Shown here in pieces: positions 33,566-45,026 of a stretch of DNA of 64,000 bases. Under the pieces are notes generated by a model. The model saw nothing but the letters and a program-made list of their open reading frames with translations. It was not told where the DNA came from and did no database searches. The stretch is taken from the NCBI RefSeq assembly GCF_902167145.1, contig NC_050098.1, positions 83,306,207-83,370,206 on the forward strand, given 5' to 3'. This stretch comes from Zea mays. Taxonomy: Eukaryota > Streptophyta > Magnoliopsida > Poales > Poaceae. A program made the translations under genes and the position numbers. Every line of letters starts with the position of its first letter. Position 1 is the stretch's first letter.

Positions 33566-33615
33566 TTAGAATTCCTCGTCGTCAAAAACTCCATCAAAGT
33601 CTCCAGCATCACCCT
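33566..33615 (-). other. Candidate LTR coding exon 3 (GyB 5' LTR)
   Basis: Same reading as 24380-24429, acceptor intact, stop TAA. Confidence 0.45.
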
Positions 33616-34614
33616 CTGATCAAAATAAGCAAGGGTGAGCTCACTTATGGTCGCGGCTCAACAAGTGGGGGAAAAACTAATGCAGGTATAACAAGGTGAG
33701 GCTAAGGTTGAGCAGTAAGCATTTTAGTTGGTCAATTTTTTATTAACAACACCTGTCTTACTAATAAGTGTGCATCCCAAATATCCCATTTAAACAAAGG
33801 AATATGAGTATAACAAAAACACTTAAGTGAAATCACTTAAGCAAATTATTGGCAGATCATCGGATCTCAATTTAATTCCATCTTCAAGTTCAATTATCAT
33901 GTGAGGAGTCCAGGTCGCTCATAACCGGGAGCACGGCTGATATATCAGTTTTACACTCTGCAGAGGTGGTACAACTTTACCCACAAGCCATGTATCCCAT
34001 CTAGCCCAGGTTGATCGGACCCTTAAACACTGCCGAGGTGAATGGCTAGGGATCCATTATGAGGCTTTCACAAAATACACTTAATACAAAGCAACCCGCT
34101 AAGGTTTCTAAAGACGATGGTGGTGGCCCCGTGGGTGAGGTACCTTAGCCAAGAATACGACCCCATGTTAACGTGGGCTGCCAGCACCTACCGATCCCCC
34201 TCTTGCCCATATTTCAGGTAAGGTTGCTAGGCACTAAGCATATAGAGCTAATTACCAAAGCCAGAGCCATGATAGCACTCGTGGTTGCACTGTTATCCTT
34301 GGTGGTCACTCCATGTTCCAATTAATTTGTAATAAAGTTATCTTAACCATCGGGTTAATGTCATAATTGGCAATTAACATTTTTGGAACATTAAAACCAA
34401 TTAACGAGTGACATTAGGAATCATTAAGTTGAGCGGTAGCATAAATCTTGCACAGCTTAATTATTTTCCCAGGTTAAACAAGGAATACAGGTAGTAAATC
34501 TAGGAAATCCTTAATTAGGTAAACCCATCAAATTATGCAACATATCAAAAAGTAAACATTATTATATGCAATGAGTAGGTACAAACAGAATATGCAGAGG
34601 GAGAATCCACTTGC

Positions 34615-34680
34615 CTTGCTCAAAAGCGTCTTGCGGGTCGTCCTCGAACGTATTCGAATCGCCTACCGCACAATCGGCTT
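34615..34680 (-). other. Candidate LTR coding exon 2 (GyB 5' LTR)
   Basis: Same as 25429-25494, with TATTAG acceptor and AAG|GCAAGT donor. Confidence 0.45.
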
Positions 34681-35882
34681 CTAATAGAGTCGCATAGCGC
34701 ACATACAAAAATAAAACATAAACCAATAAATAAACATGCACCATTTCATAAACATACACCAATACATCATTAAACACACATTAACATATCACACTAATCA
34801 TATCTTAATTACGTACTAATCGCGTAAATTCTTATTAATTCAATTGTAGCTATTAATGTGATCCTAATGGTGAATTTATGAGTGTGTGCAATTAATATAT
34901 TTTAACCAATATTATTATATTTTAACATCATCAATGAAATTAAATGATAATTATCGTCTTTAATACTAATAAATAAGTTTTTATCCTTTTTATTTCTAAC
35001 TCAAATGGAGTATGGCTAAAAATGAATCTATTAATATTAATATTCTAAAAATCTACATAAATTGCTAATTGAACTTTTTATAACACAAGTGAGGATATTT
35101 TGACATAAACCAGTATTTTGCTTAATCTAAAAATCTAAGTACTCAATTTGCGAACATGTTTATTTGACTAGCAAAAATCTATTTTCCATACTACTAATGA
35201 TATTTTCTCCTTTCTTTATAAAAAGAAAATGTTAACAAAATAATTAACTAAATCATCTAGAAATCCTATATTATTCATATGACATGCGTTCTATACCATT
35301 TTTCTAAATCCACTTAAAGTGCACTATAATTCTCCAAATAGTTTCTAAAGTTTATTGTGACCAAATTTAACTACAAAAACTCTTATCTATTGTTTTTATC
35401 ACCAACATGTGACTACTAAATCTAATCCATATTTTTCTAATCCAAAAATCAACGCGTCGATTAACATGAAATAACACGGTGTACGAATAATCGCATGAAA
35501 CTACCAAACAATTCCATAACGCTCATACACATAAATTGTGGATCACACATGTTCATATTACAACAAACCAAAATATACAACTCATGAATCGAATCAAAAA
35601 GTACTTTTATAAAATACACAAAATAAATTTGGGTCATCATCAACCTTAGGTTCGCGCGTGTGACGGGGATGGATCGACGGGGTTCGGCCGGGTGGAGAGC
35701 AAGGCTCGACTACGGACGGCGAGTGCGTGGCTCCGGTGAACTCCAGCGACGAACGGCACACTCCGGCGAACTCCACGGGCTCCGGCGACGAACGACAACG
35801 AACGGCAACGTCGAGCAGTGTACTGGCGAGCTAGAGAGATGGAATGAGCTTGGGTAGGGAAGAAGGGAGAGGGCTCTGCTGC

Positions 35883-35891
35883 CTTTTTATA
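35883..35891 (-). promoter_or_regulatory. GyB 5' LTR TATA box
   Basis: In sense TATAAAAAG, the likely promoter of GyB RNA. Confidence 0.84.
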
Positions 35892-36688
35892 GAGAGAGGG
35901 AGGGAAGAAGAAAGGACGCCAGGGAGAGCTTCAATGGGGCGCTGGCTGTCTTCATATGCCGTCAATACGTCGGTTACCAAGGGAGAAATAATAGGAGGAG
36001 GAAGAAACGGTAGAGTTGAAGCTCCAATAATTCGTGATGAAGAACGGACGTGTGTGTGCATGGCGCATGGGTTCGACCGTTGGCTTGCTTGCGCGTGGTC
36101 GCGGGCTGGGGCCGGGGTTGCTCGCACGCTGGCGTCGAGCTCGTGCTCGGGCGCTGCTCGGCCGCTGTCGGTGACGCGGCCTGGGAGGCAGAGGGCGCGA
36201 CGGCTGCATGCTGCGCGAGAGCGAGAGAAGAAAGGAGGAGAGAGAGAAGAGAGAATAGAGGGAGAAGACACAGGGGGCGGCGGCGGCTGGGATTTTCCGA
36301 GGGGCGCGCGCGGCTGTAGAGGCTAGGGTTTGGGGTCTTGGGCCCCTAGTGGGCCGGTTGGGGTAGATTTAGGTTTTTTTTCTTTTTTTTCTAATTCCGA
36401 GATGCATTTTTAAAGAGCTCAAAAAAATCATAAAAATTCACCAAAAATATTTATAAATAAACTACTTGTTTTTACACTAATAATCATTATATTATTTAAT
36501 TATTATATTAACTACTAGGATCTCTTTTTAAAAATACTTGATAATAAACATCCGATAATCAATCAAGCGCACACAACGAAAATTGATTCAGAACGCAAAT
36601 AAATAATTAAACACTTAAAAAAATATGACCCTAATTAATATAATAACTAAATTCATTATTTTTATTTGATGGCTTTTGTGGTGTTACA

Positions 36689-36693
36689 TTTTG
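36689..36693. repeat. GyB target site duplication, right
   Basis: TTTTG, matching 24128-24132. Confidence 0.93.
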
Positions 36694-37318
36694 CCTACTG
36701 GTTTCACAGATTTGGAGCCAAGAAATCCGGTATGTCTCTCTGCTCAAACACGAGGCAAATCCAGGGTTTTGTCGTGTCTAGGGCTCACGTTCCAATGCCA
36801 TCTTCTGGTATGTGATAGAGGGGTTAGTTAGACACGTTTTTGTCAATGGGGTCATTAGGATTCGAGCTAGGGATCAAGGTGAACACGCTTGGTCTTTGCC
36901 TCAAGGTCGGAAATTCAGAATTCTGAATTTCAGAATTCCCTATTGAGTCCCCACTTGAGAAGCTTGCTTGGGGTTTTGTTTAAATTATTTTGGCCAAGCT
37001 TCCTTAGTCTTTATTGTTGCTTATTAAATATACTTCAATGTTTATATTTGGCCTAAGCCATGATTCTTTATTTTTCATACTCTTTTGCTTTTTCTCTTCA
37101 ATTTTGCTTATAGAGCTCAATTAGGGTTGTTATTAGGGTTTCAACATTTTGCCCTTTGGAAAAACTCATTTCTTTTGAACATGATGCTTTTAAGTATAAA
37201 CTTAGTGGATCCTTTATTCTTAAGTCAATTTGATGCTCATGCTCAATTTGGTTCACATAAAATGATGGTTCTTGGGTTAGCACTTGAGAGAAACCCTAGG
37301 TGACACTGGGGTGTCACA
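36694..37318 (-). repeat. GyA 3' LTR, U3 side
   Basis: Continues the LTR after GyB, from CCTACTGG (the uninterrupted site ATTTTGCCTACTGG is seen in the 5' LTR at about 45917) to GGTGTCACA. In sense the LTR begins TGTGACACCCCAGTG. No gene. Confidence 0.93.
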
Positions 37319-37334
37319 GCCTTCCCCCCTTAAA
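37319..37334 (-). other. GyA polypurine tract
   Basis: In sense TTTAAGGGGGGAAGGC before the 3' LTR, as in Gy1. Confidence 0.85.
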
Positions 37335-37562
37335 GGAATCTCGTCCCAAGATTCGGGTCAGAGTCCTCCCGGGGTGAAGCGAAGGGTGAGACTTACATGA
37401 AGTGGGTGCTTATTATTAGGGCAAACTGCTCTTCGAGTGTCATTCTCTTTGCAACTTCAGAAGAAAGTCCTATTAAGTTTTGTTTCATAATTACTTCATT
37501 CTGATTTAAGATTATATTTCTGAAATTTAGATTCGAAGGGCAGGAGGAGGGGTTGGGTGTGA

Positions 37563-38892
37563 TTACGTACCAATTTCCTTAGGTAGGCAATCGGGAAAGT
37601 TGGATCGCAAGAATTCCTCAGTCTCCCAGGTAGCTTCTTCCTCTGAGTGATTACTCCACTGGACCTTGTACATCTTGATCGATTTAGCCCGAGTTGATCT
37701 TTCTTTGCAATCCAGAATCTTGGAAGGGTACTCTTGGTACGATAGATCTGGCTCTATCTCCAATTCTGGTTCTGCTATGATCTCGGTCGACAATCGAACA
37801 CACTTCTTCAGCTGAGATACATGGAACACGCTGTGGATGGCAGACATTTTTGGAGGTAACATCAATTTATATGCCACGGGTCCACAGGCTTCTATGATCT
37901 CATAAGGTCCAATGTAACAAGGGGCTAGCTTGCCTTTGATCCCAAACCTCTGCACTCCTTTGGTGGGTGATACCTTGAGATAAACGAAATCTCCCACCTC
38001 GAACTGGAGAGGTTTCCTTCTTATCATGGTAACTCTTCTGCCTGGCCTGAGCAGCTTCTAGATTCTTCCTAATTAGTCTGACCTTCCTTTCGGCTTCAGT
38101 CACTAAGTCAGGTTCGAAAACTTCTCTTTCTCTGGGCTGAGACCAATTGAGCGGTGTTCTACACCTTCTTCCATAGAGGGCTTCAAAAGGTGCCATCCTT
38201 AGGCTGGATTGATAACTGTTGTTATAAGCAAACTCTGCCAAGGAGAGGTGCTTATCCTAGTTCTTGCCACAATCGATTGCACAGGCTCTCAGCATATCTT
38301 CAAGAATTTGGTTTACCCTTTTAGTCTAACCATCAGTCTGTGGGTGGTAAGCTGAACTTCTGATTAGCTTGGTTCCCAAAGACTCCTGCAGTTGTTCCCA
38401 AAATCTGGCAACAAATTGGGCTCCTCGGTCAGATACAATGGTCCGAGGCAATCCATGCAAACACACGATCTGGTCAATGTACAACTCTGCATACTTTTGA
38501 GCCTTATCAGTGGTGTGCATAGGGAGAAAATGTGCCACTTTCGTTAGTCGGTCCACAATAACCCAAATCGAATCATGATGACGAGAGGTGTTGGGCAGAC
38601 CTACGATGAAATCCATGCTGATGTCATCCCATTTCCACAAAGGTATAGACAGGGGTTGCAAAGCTCCAGCTGATTTCAAGTGGCTGGCCTTTATCCTCTA
38701 ACAGGTGTCACATTCCGATACATATTGGGCTATCTCCCTCTTCATTCTGGTCCACCAATACAAAGGCTTCAGATCATGGTACATTTTGTTGCTTCCCGGA
38801 TGCATAGATAATTTGGAGAGATGAGCCTCGTCCAAGATTTTCTTCTTGAGGTCCTTGTTTTTGGGAATCACCAATCTGCTTTTAAACCACAA
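37563..38892 (-). pseudogene. GyA integrase with chromodomain
   Basis: The zinc-binding part (HPGSNKMYHDLKPLYWW...CDTC) lies at 38698-38892. The catalytic core follows ([34 protein letters not shown]) at 38326-38679, then the FEALYGRRCRTPLNWSQ region at 37900-38241. An indel near 38030 moves the frame to the GPY/F and chromodomain tail (HVSQLKKCVRL, KVQWSNHSEEEATWE). Confidence 0.92.
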
Positions 38893-38937
38893 TACACCCT
38901 TTCCGTCTTGGCGGAAACATTTATACTTCTCAACCTT

Positions 38938-39534
38938 CTAATGGAGATTCTCCTTGATAATTTGTACTCCCTTGTCACTGAGCTGGGCCATGATGATCTG
39001 GTCTTGCAAAGCTGGCTCAATAGAAATATGAGACAAAGCACCAGAAGGAATCACTTCAATCTGCATCTTGCTCAACTCATCACACAAGATGTTGATACGA
39101 GAATCCATCAGAATACAATTGCATTGCAACTTCCGACTCAAGGCATCTGCTACCACATTGGCTTTTCCTAGGTGATAATGTACCTCCAGGTCATAGTCCT
39201 TGGTCAGCTCTAGCCATCTTCTCTGCCTCATGTTGAGATCAGCCTGAGTAAAGATATACTTAAGGCTCTTATGATCAATGAAGATGTTGCAGTGGGTTCC
39301 CATTAAATAGTGCCTCCACATTTTTAATGCATGAACCACTGCTGCCAACTCAAGGTCATGAGTGGGATAATTCTGCTCATGAGGCCTGAGTGCTCTTGAG
39401 GCGTAAGCAATGACTCGGTTGTCTTGCATCAAGACACAACCTAGTCCAGTGCCAGAGGCATGACAATACACATCAAAAGGCTTGCTGATGTCGGGTTGCG
39501 CTGACACTGGTGCTGTGGTCAGATGTTGCCTCAA
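38938..39534 (-). pseudogene. GyA RNase H
   Basis: Reads [19 protein letters not shown] (the first catalytic Asp of YCDAS is His), [34 protein letters not shown] and [17 protein letters not shown], ending with ADALSRK. The frame is shared with RT through the TGA at 39640. RNase H would remove template RNA. Confidence 0.9.
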
Positions 39535-39639
39535 TGCATGGAAGGCATCTTCGCACTTCTGACTCCAAACAAACTTGGCTTCTTTCTTCAGCAGCTCAGT
39601 TATAGGCTTCGCAATTCGAGAGAAATCTGGAATAAATCT

Positions 39640-40296
39640 TCAGTAATAACCAACTAATCCCAGAAAACTCTGAATCTGATGGACAGTCGTTGGTGGCTTC
39701 CAGTTCATCATCTCTTGCACATTATCAGGATCAACAGCTATTCCTGCCTGACAGATAGTGTGACCCAAGAATTTGATTTCCTTTAGCCAAAAATCACATT
39801 TTGACAACTTGGCATAAAGGTGGTGCTCTCGCAGACGTTGAAGTACTACATGCAAATGCCCGGCATGTTCTTCTTCGTTTTTCGAGTACACCAAGATATC
39901 ATTGATGAAAACCACTACGAATTTGTCCAATTCAGGCATGAAAACAGAATTCATCAGATACATGAAATATGCTGGTGCATTAGTTAGCCCGAAAGACATC
40001 ACCAAGAATTCATATAGCCCATATCTGGTTGAGAATGTCGTCTTCGGAATATCGCTTGCTCGTATCTTGATCTGATGGTAGCCGGAGCGGAGGTCTATCT
40101 TGGAAAACACTTTGGCTCCGACTAACTGGTCAAAAAGAACATCAATACGAGGCAAAGGATACTTGTTCTTGATAGTCACTGCATTAAGAGGGTGGTAATC
40201 TATACACAGCCTCAAGCTTTCATCTTTCTTCTTCACAAACATGGCTGGACATCCCCAAGGCGAAGTACTTGGGCAAATAAATCCCTTATCCAGCAA
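39640..40296 (-). pseudogene. GyA reverse transcriptase, active site mutated
   Basis: Ty3-type [49 protein letters not shown] and [11 protein letters not shown]. The catalytic motif, normally F-I-D-D, reads FINDIL: the first Asp is Asn through GAT to AAT at 39901-39903. That residue binds the catalytic metal, so polymerase activity should be lost. The section ends at a TGA after GLVGYY. Confidence 0.93.
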
Positions 40297-40299
40297 CTC

Positions 40300-40995
40300 C
40301 TACAATTGCTTCTTCAATTCTACTAACTCAGTGGGTGGCATTCGGTAAGGCCTCTTGGAAATTGGTGCCGTTCCCGGTTGCAACTCGATGGCGAATTCAA
40401 TATCCCGGTCTGATGGCATTCCCAGCAATTCATTAGGAAACACATCTGCATACTCACAGACCACTGGAATCTTCTTCAGAGGTAACTCCGTCATAGAGAA
40501 AGTACATGACTGAGTAGAACCTTGACTGGGCAGAATTAAGGTAAAGTTCCCACAGAACCGGGAATTGATTTCCACAATGCGGCTGGCTACATCAAGCACT
40601 ACTTGGTGCAGGGTCATCCAATTAGCTCCCAAAATAATGTCCACATTTTCCAAACCCAACACAAGAAGGGTGGTTTTGACAATGTGGCTTCCCAGTTGAA
40701 TCGGCACACTTTGGTTTAATTGATTAGTTGCAATTTTACCCCCAGGTGTGGCTATCATAAATGACCCTTTTGAGTGAGAGAAGGGCAGTTGACATTTAGC
40801 ACTGAATATTTGGCTAATGAAACTATGAGATGCACCAGAATCAAACAGAATTAAAGCAGGTTGATTATAAACTGAAAAGATACCGGTCATGATGGGAGCT
40901 CCCTCAGGTACTTCCTCCAGAGTAGTGAAGTTGAGCTTCCCTTGCCTGACTTGTACCTTCTGCTTTCTTCCCTTGTCTTGATTTGGTGCTGGCAT
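40300..40995 (-). pseudogene. GyA protease and RT entry
   Basis: Retropepsin fold with the active site ALILFDSGASHSF, then the flap-like and ILGANWM segments. A linker follows to the RT start ([35 protein letters not shown]). The section ends at a TAG inside ELKKQL/ELLDKGF. Confidence 0.92.
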
Positions 40996-41238
40996 CTGCC
41001 TTTACTGGTTCCTGGGACAATTCTTGGCATAGTGGCCCACATTGCCACAAGTGAAGCACTTGTTCCCATTGCCCTGGCAGAACTGTTGCTGCTGCTGCGG
41101 AGGCTGATTGTTCCTTGGAGCGGGAGCTAGAAAGCGGTTGGGTGCCGGCTGCTGCTGAGGTGGCCTGATCACCCATCTGCCTGCCTGCTGCTGAAAACCC
41201 CTGCTCTGATTGTGAGAAACAATCCTGAACCTCTGGGC

Positions 41239-41988
41239 CTAAGCGGATGGTGCTGCCATTGGTGCCTTTCTCTTCTTCTCTGCCCGGTGAGCTACAATAC
41301 AGTCCTCCTGGGAGATGGCTAGGTTGACCAACTCATTGAAGCTATCAGCCCGGACAGTGTTGAGTCGTTCCCGCAGCTTGGTGTTAAGACCCCTGCGGAA
41401 GCGGTCTCTCTTCTTCTCATCAGAATCAGCATGGTAACCTGCATACTGGCACAGGTCGTTGAAGGCCTGAGCGTACTGCAATACCGTACGGGTTCCTTGA
41501 TTGAGTGCCAGAAACTCATTCAGCTTGCGATCAAGAATGCCAGCTGGGATGTGGTGCCCTCTGAAAGAAGTCTTGAATTCCTCCCAAGACACTTCACGAT
41601 TAGCGGGGAGCATAGCACGGAAGTGGTCCCACCAAGTCCGAGCAGGGCCGCGAAGCTGCTGTGCGGTGAAGCGAGCCTTGGCTTCATCAGGGCAGTCTCC
41701 CGTGAGGAGGGGAAACTTGGACTCAACGACGCGGAGCCATACGTCAGCGTCCAACGAATCCTCTGCCTTGGTGAATAAGGGTGGCTGCGTGCTCAGGAAC
41801 TCCTGGTAGGTTGCCGCTGCTGGAGGTCGCTGATGCTGGCCTCCACCATGCTGCTGAGGGTGGGGCTGGCGCTGCAAGAGCTGTCACAGAATCTCATTTT
41901 GCTGGGCCATCAGCTCCTGCACTGTGGGAGCTGGAGGAGGTGGCGGGGGAACCTGCTCGTTATGCCCACGACGCTGCCTAGCTGCCAT
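41239..41988 (-). pseudogene. GyA Gag
   Basis: Gag forms the particle and binds RNA. After a Pro/Gln-rich start (VPPPPPPAPTVQEL) and one TGA, the retrotransposon Gag core is clear: LDADVWLRVVESKF, QLRGPARTWWDHF, SWEEFKTSFRGHHIP, LNEFLALNQGTRTVLQYAQ and FRRGLNTKLRERL. The part after the next TAG carries a zinc knuckle, CFTCGNVGHYAKNC, near 41030-41075. Confidence 0.92.
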
Positions 41989-42247
41989 CTGAAAACAGAG
42001 ATTGTCACCATTGTTATCCCATCTCACAATCTCGAACGACAAGCTATTATCTCATATGGAAGGAAAAATGCCATAATCATAATATGAGGTTCGAAATGAA
42101 GATAACATGGTTACAAAACATCCCACAGATTTCAAAAGTTCACAGGGTTACATCAATTAGGGGAAGGTACCCGTAAGCCTAGTTCAAAATCTGACATTAA
42201 CTAAGCTCGCGTAGTCTTCTATCCGCCTAAAGCATCAAAGTGACTGA

Positions 42248-43123
42248 TCAACCCTGAGCGGTGGAAGCGACACTGGATGCGGGTGAAGGGGGCATCGTGG
42301 AGGTAGTCCCATTGGCACCAGGGGCTGGTCCTAACTCCTCGGGAGCCTCTTCTCCCTCGCTTCCAGCCTCATTGGCCTCCATCTCCAAGTGGTGCATGTC
42401 TAGGTGGTCATTAGCTTCTTCGAGTTCCCGTTGCACATCATGGAGCTGGTTCTCCAAGACATCAATAGTGTTGTCTCAGATCTCCACCTGCTGCTCCAAG
42501 GTGGTAATGCGCTGGCTCAGCCTTTCCACCTGCAGATCCTTCTCCACCAACTCGGAGGATAAATCGACCACAAAATCTTCTTGACTGTCGAGGGTGAGCT
42601 TGGTGGTTTGAGCGATGTTAGCAAGATGTGCCATAGTGTCGCTCTGCAGGGCCTGGAGGCGGTACAACGCACTCATGCACTGAACAGCGACCCTCCCAAC
42701 CAAGTCAGGATACATTGCCCACACATCTTTCACATGGCTCACGCGGTTACACCACATGGGTTCATCCTTCTTCTCAGCAGGGAAGAGTCCCAAGGGGTGC
42801 ATCACCATCTCCAGGGGATGGTAGCCACAGAAGGTCGTCAGAGTCTTCATGGCTGCTGCCTCAGTGGTGTCGTCCGTCCTGAATCCAATCGTCTCGGAGT
42901 CAAGAGAACGCCTACCCGGCTGAAGGGGATGAGCCTCCAAAGTCAGCCAGACCAGACAACGAGGTACCCGATGCTCCTCATATAGCTGCACCGTGTACAA
43001 AGGGGGCGTAGGGTAACCGGTGGAGTTAAGCACTTCCCACAAGATGGAAGGAAAGCCATCGTGAGAAAGGAAGTCAGAGCTGAAACGAGTGTCTCCTCCA
43101 CTGGCGGGGGTGGGTGAATTCAT
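42248..43123 (-). CDS. GyA pre-gag ORF, coiled-coil protein of unknown function
   Basis: About 291 codons between the 5' LTR and gag, with one in-frame TGA at 42476 that looks like a former CGA. The N-terminal half has FPSILWEVLNSTG, PPLY and VPRCLVWLTLEAHP. The C-terminal half is heptad-rich (LSSELVEKDLQVERLSQRI, LENQLHDVQRELEEANDHLD) and ends in an acidic, Pro/Ala/Ser-rich tail. GyB has a related ORF in the same place. It is not Gag and has no zinc knuckle. It could assist packaging, nuclear export or chromatin targeting; that is guesswork. Confidence 0.7.
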
Positions 43124-43482
43124 CTGCGAAAGGGTATCAAAGGTAAAGATTATGGTGGAAGGAAGAAAAATAAAAGAGCCTGGATGGTTTTTAAAGGAAG
43201 CGGGTTAGCTCAATATTTAATTCCTTTTTGTGTTTATAATGCATGCATGCTGGAAGTAACGTCTCCTCTCCGAATAATAGGGTGCTTTTAGGGCATCCTT
43301 AAAAGTCTAAGTACTGGCCCACGGGGCCTACTTAATTAGCCACCTATTTGCCCCTTTATGCCTAAGGCCTTTCGTCCTAGGTCTAGCGGTCTAGTCCTGA
43401 CGATTCGTAGTAGTTTCTAGGCAAGTTTTAGATTTTGAAAATTGGTATTAACGGTTTATCGTCCTTCTTTGTGGTGGAATTT

Positions 43483-43494
43483 GCTCCGACACCA
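43483..43494 (-). other. GyA primer binding site, diverged
   Basis: In sense TGGTGTCGGAGC, two bases after the LTR. It differs from the initiator Met tRNA complement TGGTATCAGAGC by two A-to-G changes. Confidence 0.65.
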
Positions 43495-43810
43495 GCAGTG
43501 GCGGAACCGCCTGAATTATTCCAGCTTAAGTGCTTAAGTCACGCCTCAGGGGTCGTAACACACTTAAATCGGAATAACCCGTCAGTCCCTCAGATCTAGT
43601 CTGATAAAGCCACTTAACCAGGATCAAATTCCACAATCTCACTCGAAGGTGAGTCACAGAGGAAATACAATAAAGTAGAAAACCTCAAATTAAGTACTGA
43701 AGTTATTACATGAATCAGAGTTTTTCATGTTGCTGATAAGAGTTCATAAAATAAAATGCAGCGGATAATCGATGTCGTCGGTAGCGAGGAAATGGGCAAG
43801 GCCTAGCCCA

Positions 43811-43917
43811 CTACTCCTCGTGCTCCTCTCCTGTCGGAGCAGCATCCCACTCGACCGTCCAACCCGGTGGCAGGGTGGTAGGCCAAGTCACACCATCAAC
43901 CATATCCTGAAGCGTAC
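43811..43917 (-). other. Candidate LTR coding exon 3 (GyA 5' LTR)
   Basis: Acceptor intact (AATTTTACAG|GT in sense). Reads G-TLQDMVDGVTWPTTLPPGW, then TVEWDAAPTGEEHEE and TAG. This is the best preserved GyA copy. Confidence 0.6.
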
Positions 43918-44903
43918 CTGTAAAATTATGCCACAAGCAAGGCTGAGTATACTAATACTCAGCTAGACTTACCCGGTGTGAGGAATCTACTCGTCTACCT
44001 CTAGACCATGCAGCTGTTTGGCTGAGGGGTTTGGTTTGCCAAAGGCACTAGCTGTATCTAAAACCAAGTTTTAGCTTTTCGAATTCTAACATCATTAGCT
44101 TTACTAAGTTTGCTTCTTCTAAGCATACATGGTAACAAGCATTTAGTGCAATCAACAAATTGTCTCATGTAACCTCATTTCACTTCTTACTCAATGTAGT
44201 ACAAGGGGTCAAGCAGTCTCATTAGCTGTGAGAAGCAGACGATTCAAATCGAGTTTTATCCTTGCAAGGTAAACCTAAACACACGACATGTCAGGGTGCT
44301 CCGACCCCACACATGTCAACCGTCCCCATCGATTCCACGTTCGCTTCCGGGCCTCACCGCCTTGGCATACAATGCTCCACTGACCCTGGCTGCCGCCGTG
44401 CGGTGACCGCACTTGTACCCGCCATAGCTAGCATGGGAGACCCAGTCTCAGGTTGCATGAGGGATAAAGTCCGCACCCGGCTTCACTCAGGTACTAGGTT
44501 TACCGGTTACCATATTTCCCTACATGTGCTTAGTACGTTCAAAAGCTTGACTCAGGTATCCACACATTAATCATTAATTCCTTTTTCCTGTCTCATGAAC
44601 AAGGCATCCTCCATGGATCCAAGTCCATAGACCAACAAATATCCCGTTATCAAGATGAATACAATCAATTCCTGACCTCACGCGAGTGCTAGAAAAATCA
44701 CTCGACTTCTACCGAGATCCTGATTTGCATAGTAGCTACTCGACCTAGCATACTAGTATCCATCTCAAAAAGGTATCCTAAGTTCATGCAACTAGAGGTT
44801 TCAAGCAACTCCTACACTTAAGTGCACATTACAATCCTACAAGCATTAAGTGTAGTAAAGTAGCATATAATGATACGGTTATGCATAAAAAACCGGGGCT
44901 TGC

Positions 44904-45026
44904 CTTCAATAGCTGGGGCTGAGGGGAGATCCTTGATAGCAGCCTCGGGAGCTTCCTCCTGGTCTTCCTCTTGGACAGTTCCTTGCTCGGGGATGAGCAC
45001 GTACTCTGTGTCAGCGAGATTACAAT
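44904..45026 (-). other. Candidate LTR coding exon 2 (GyA 5' LTR)
   Basis: Acceptor GCATTCATTAG, donor GAAG|GCAAGC. Reads DCNLADTEYVLIPEQG, then an acidic region with EEAPEAAIKDLP, ending IEG with no stop. In this copy the frame is also open back to an ATG at 45057. Confidence 0.6.

Larger units (their letters stand above)
24133..36688 (-). mobile_element. GyB: full-length Ty3/gypsy chromovirus, defective
   Basis: 12,556 bp on the minus strand in the GyA 3' LTR. LTRs of 3351 and 3369 bp (TGTAACACC...GGGTGTGACA in sense) flank a primer site, a 336-codon extra ORF, one gag-pol frame and a PPT. Target duplication TTTTG. It is the youngest insertion of the nest: the LTRs differ by roughly 1-2% in the 720 bp I compared. 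Gag-pol nevertheless carries six stops, a frameshift and an in-frame deletion. Confidence 0.97.
33320..36688 (-). repeat. GyB 5' LTR (3369 bp)
   Basis: Near copy of the 3' LTR. Visible differences include a 9-bp indel near 36165 and a longer T run near 36375. Confidence 0.96.
37563..41988 (-). pseudogene. GyA gag-pol polyprotein, interrupted
   Basis: A single frame of about 1475 codons from ATG 41988. It is broken by stops at 41884, 41239, 41002, 40300, 39640, 38938, 38698, 38326 and 38257 (lowest base given), and by an indel near 38030. A single gag-pol frame is normal for this group. Every one of the nine stops can be explained by one C-to-T or G-to-A change, usually at CAG or CGA. The RT active site has also lost an aspartate, so the element is dead. 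Confidence 0.93.
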
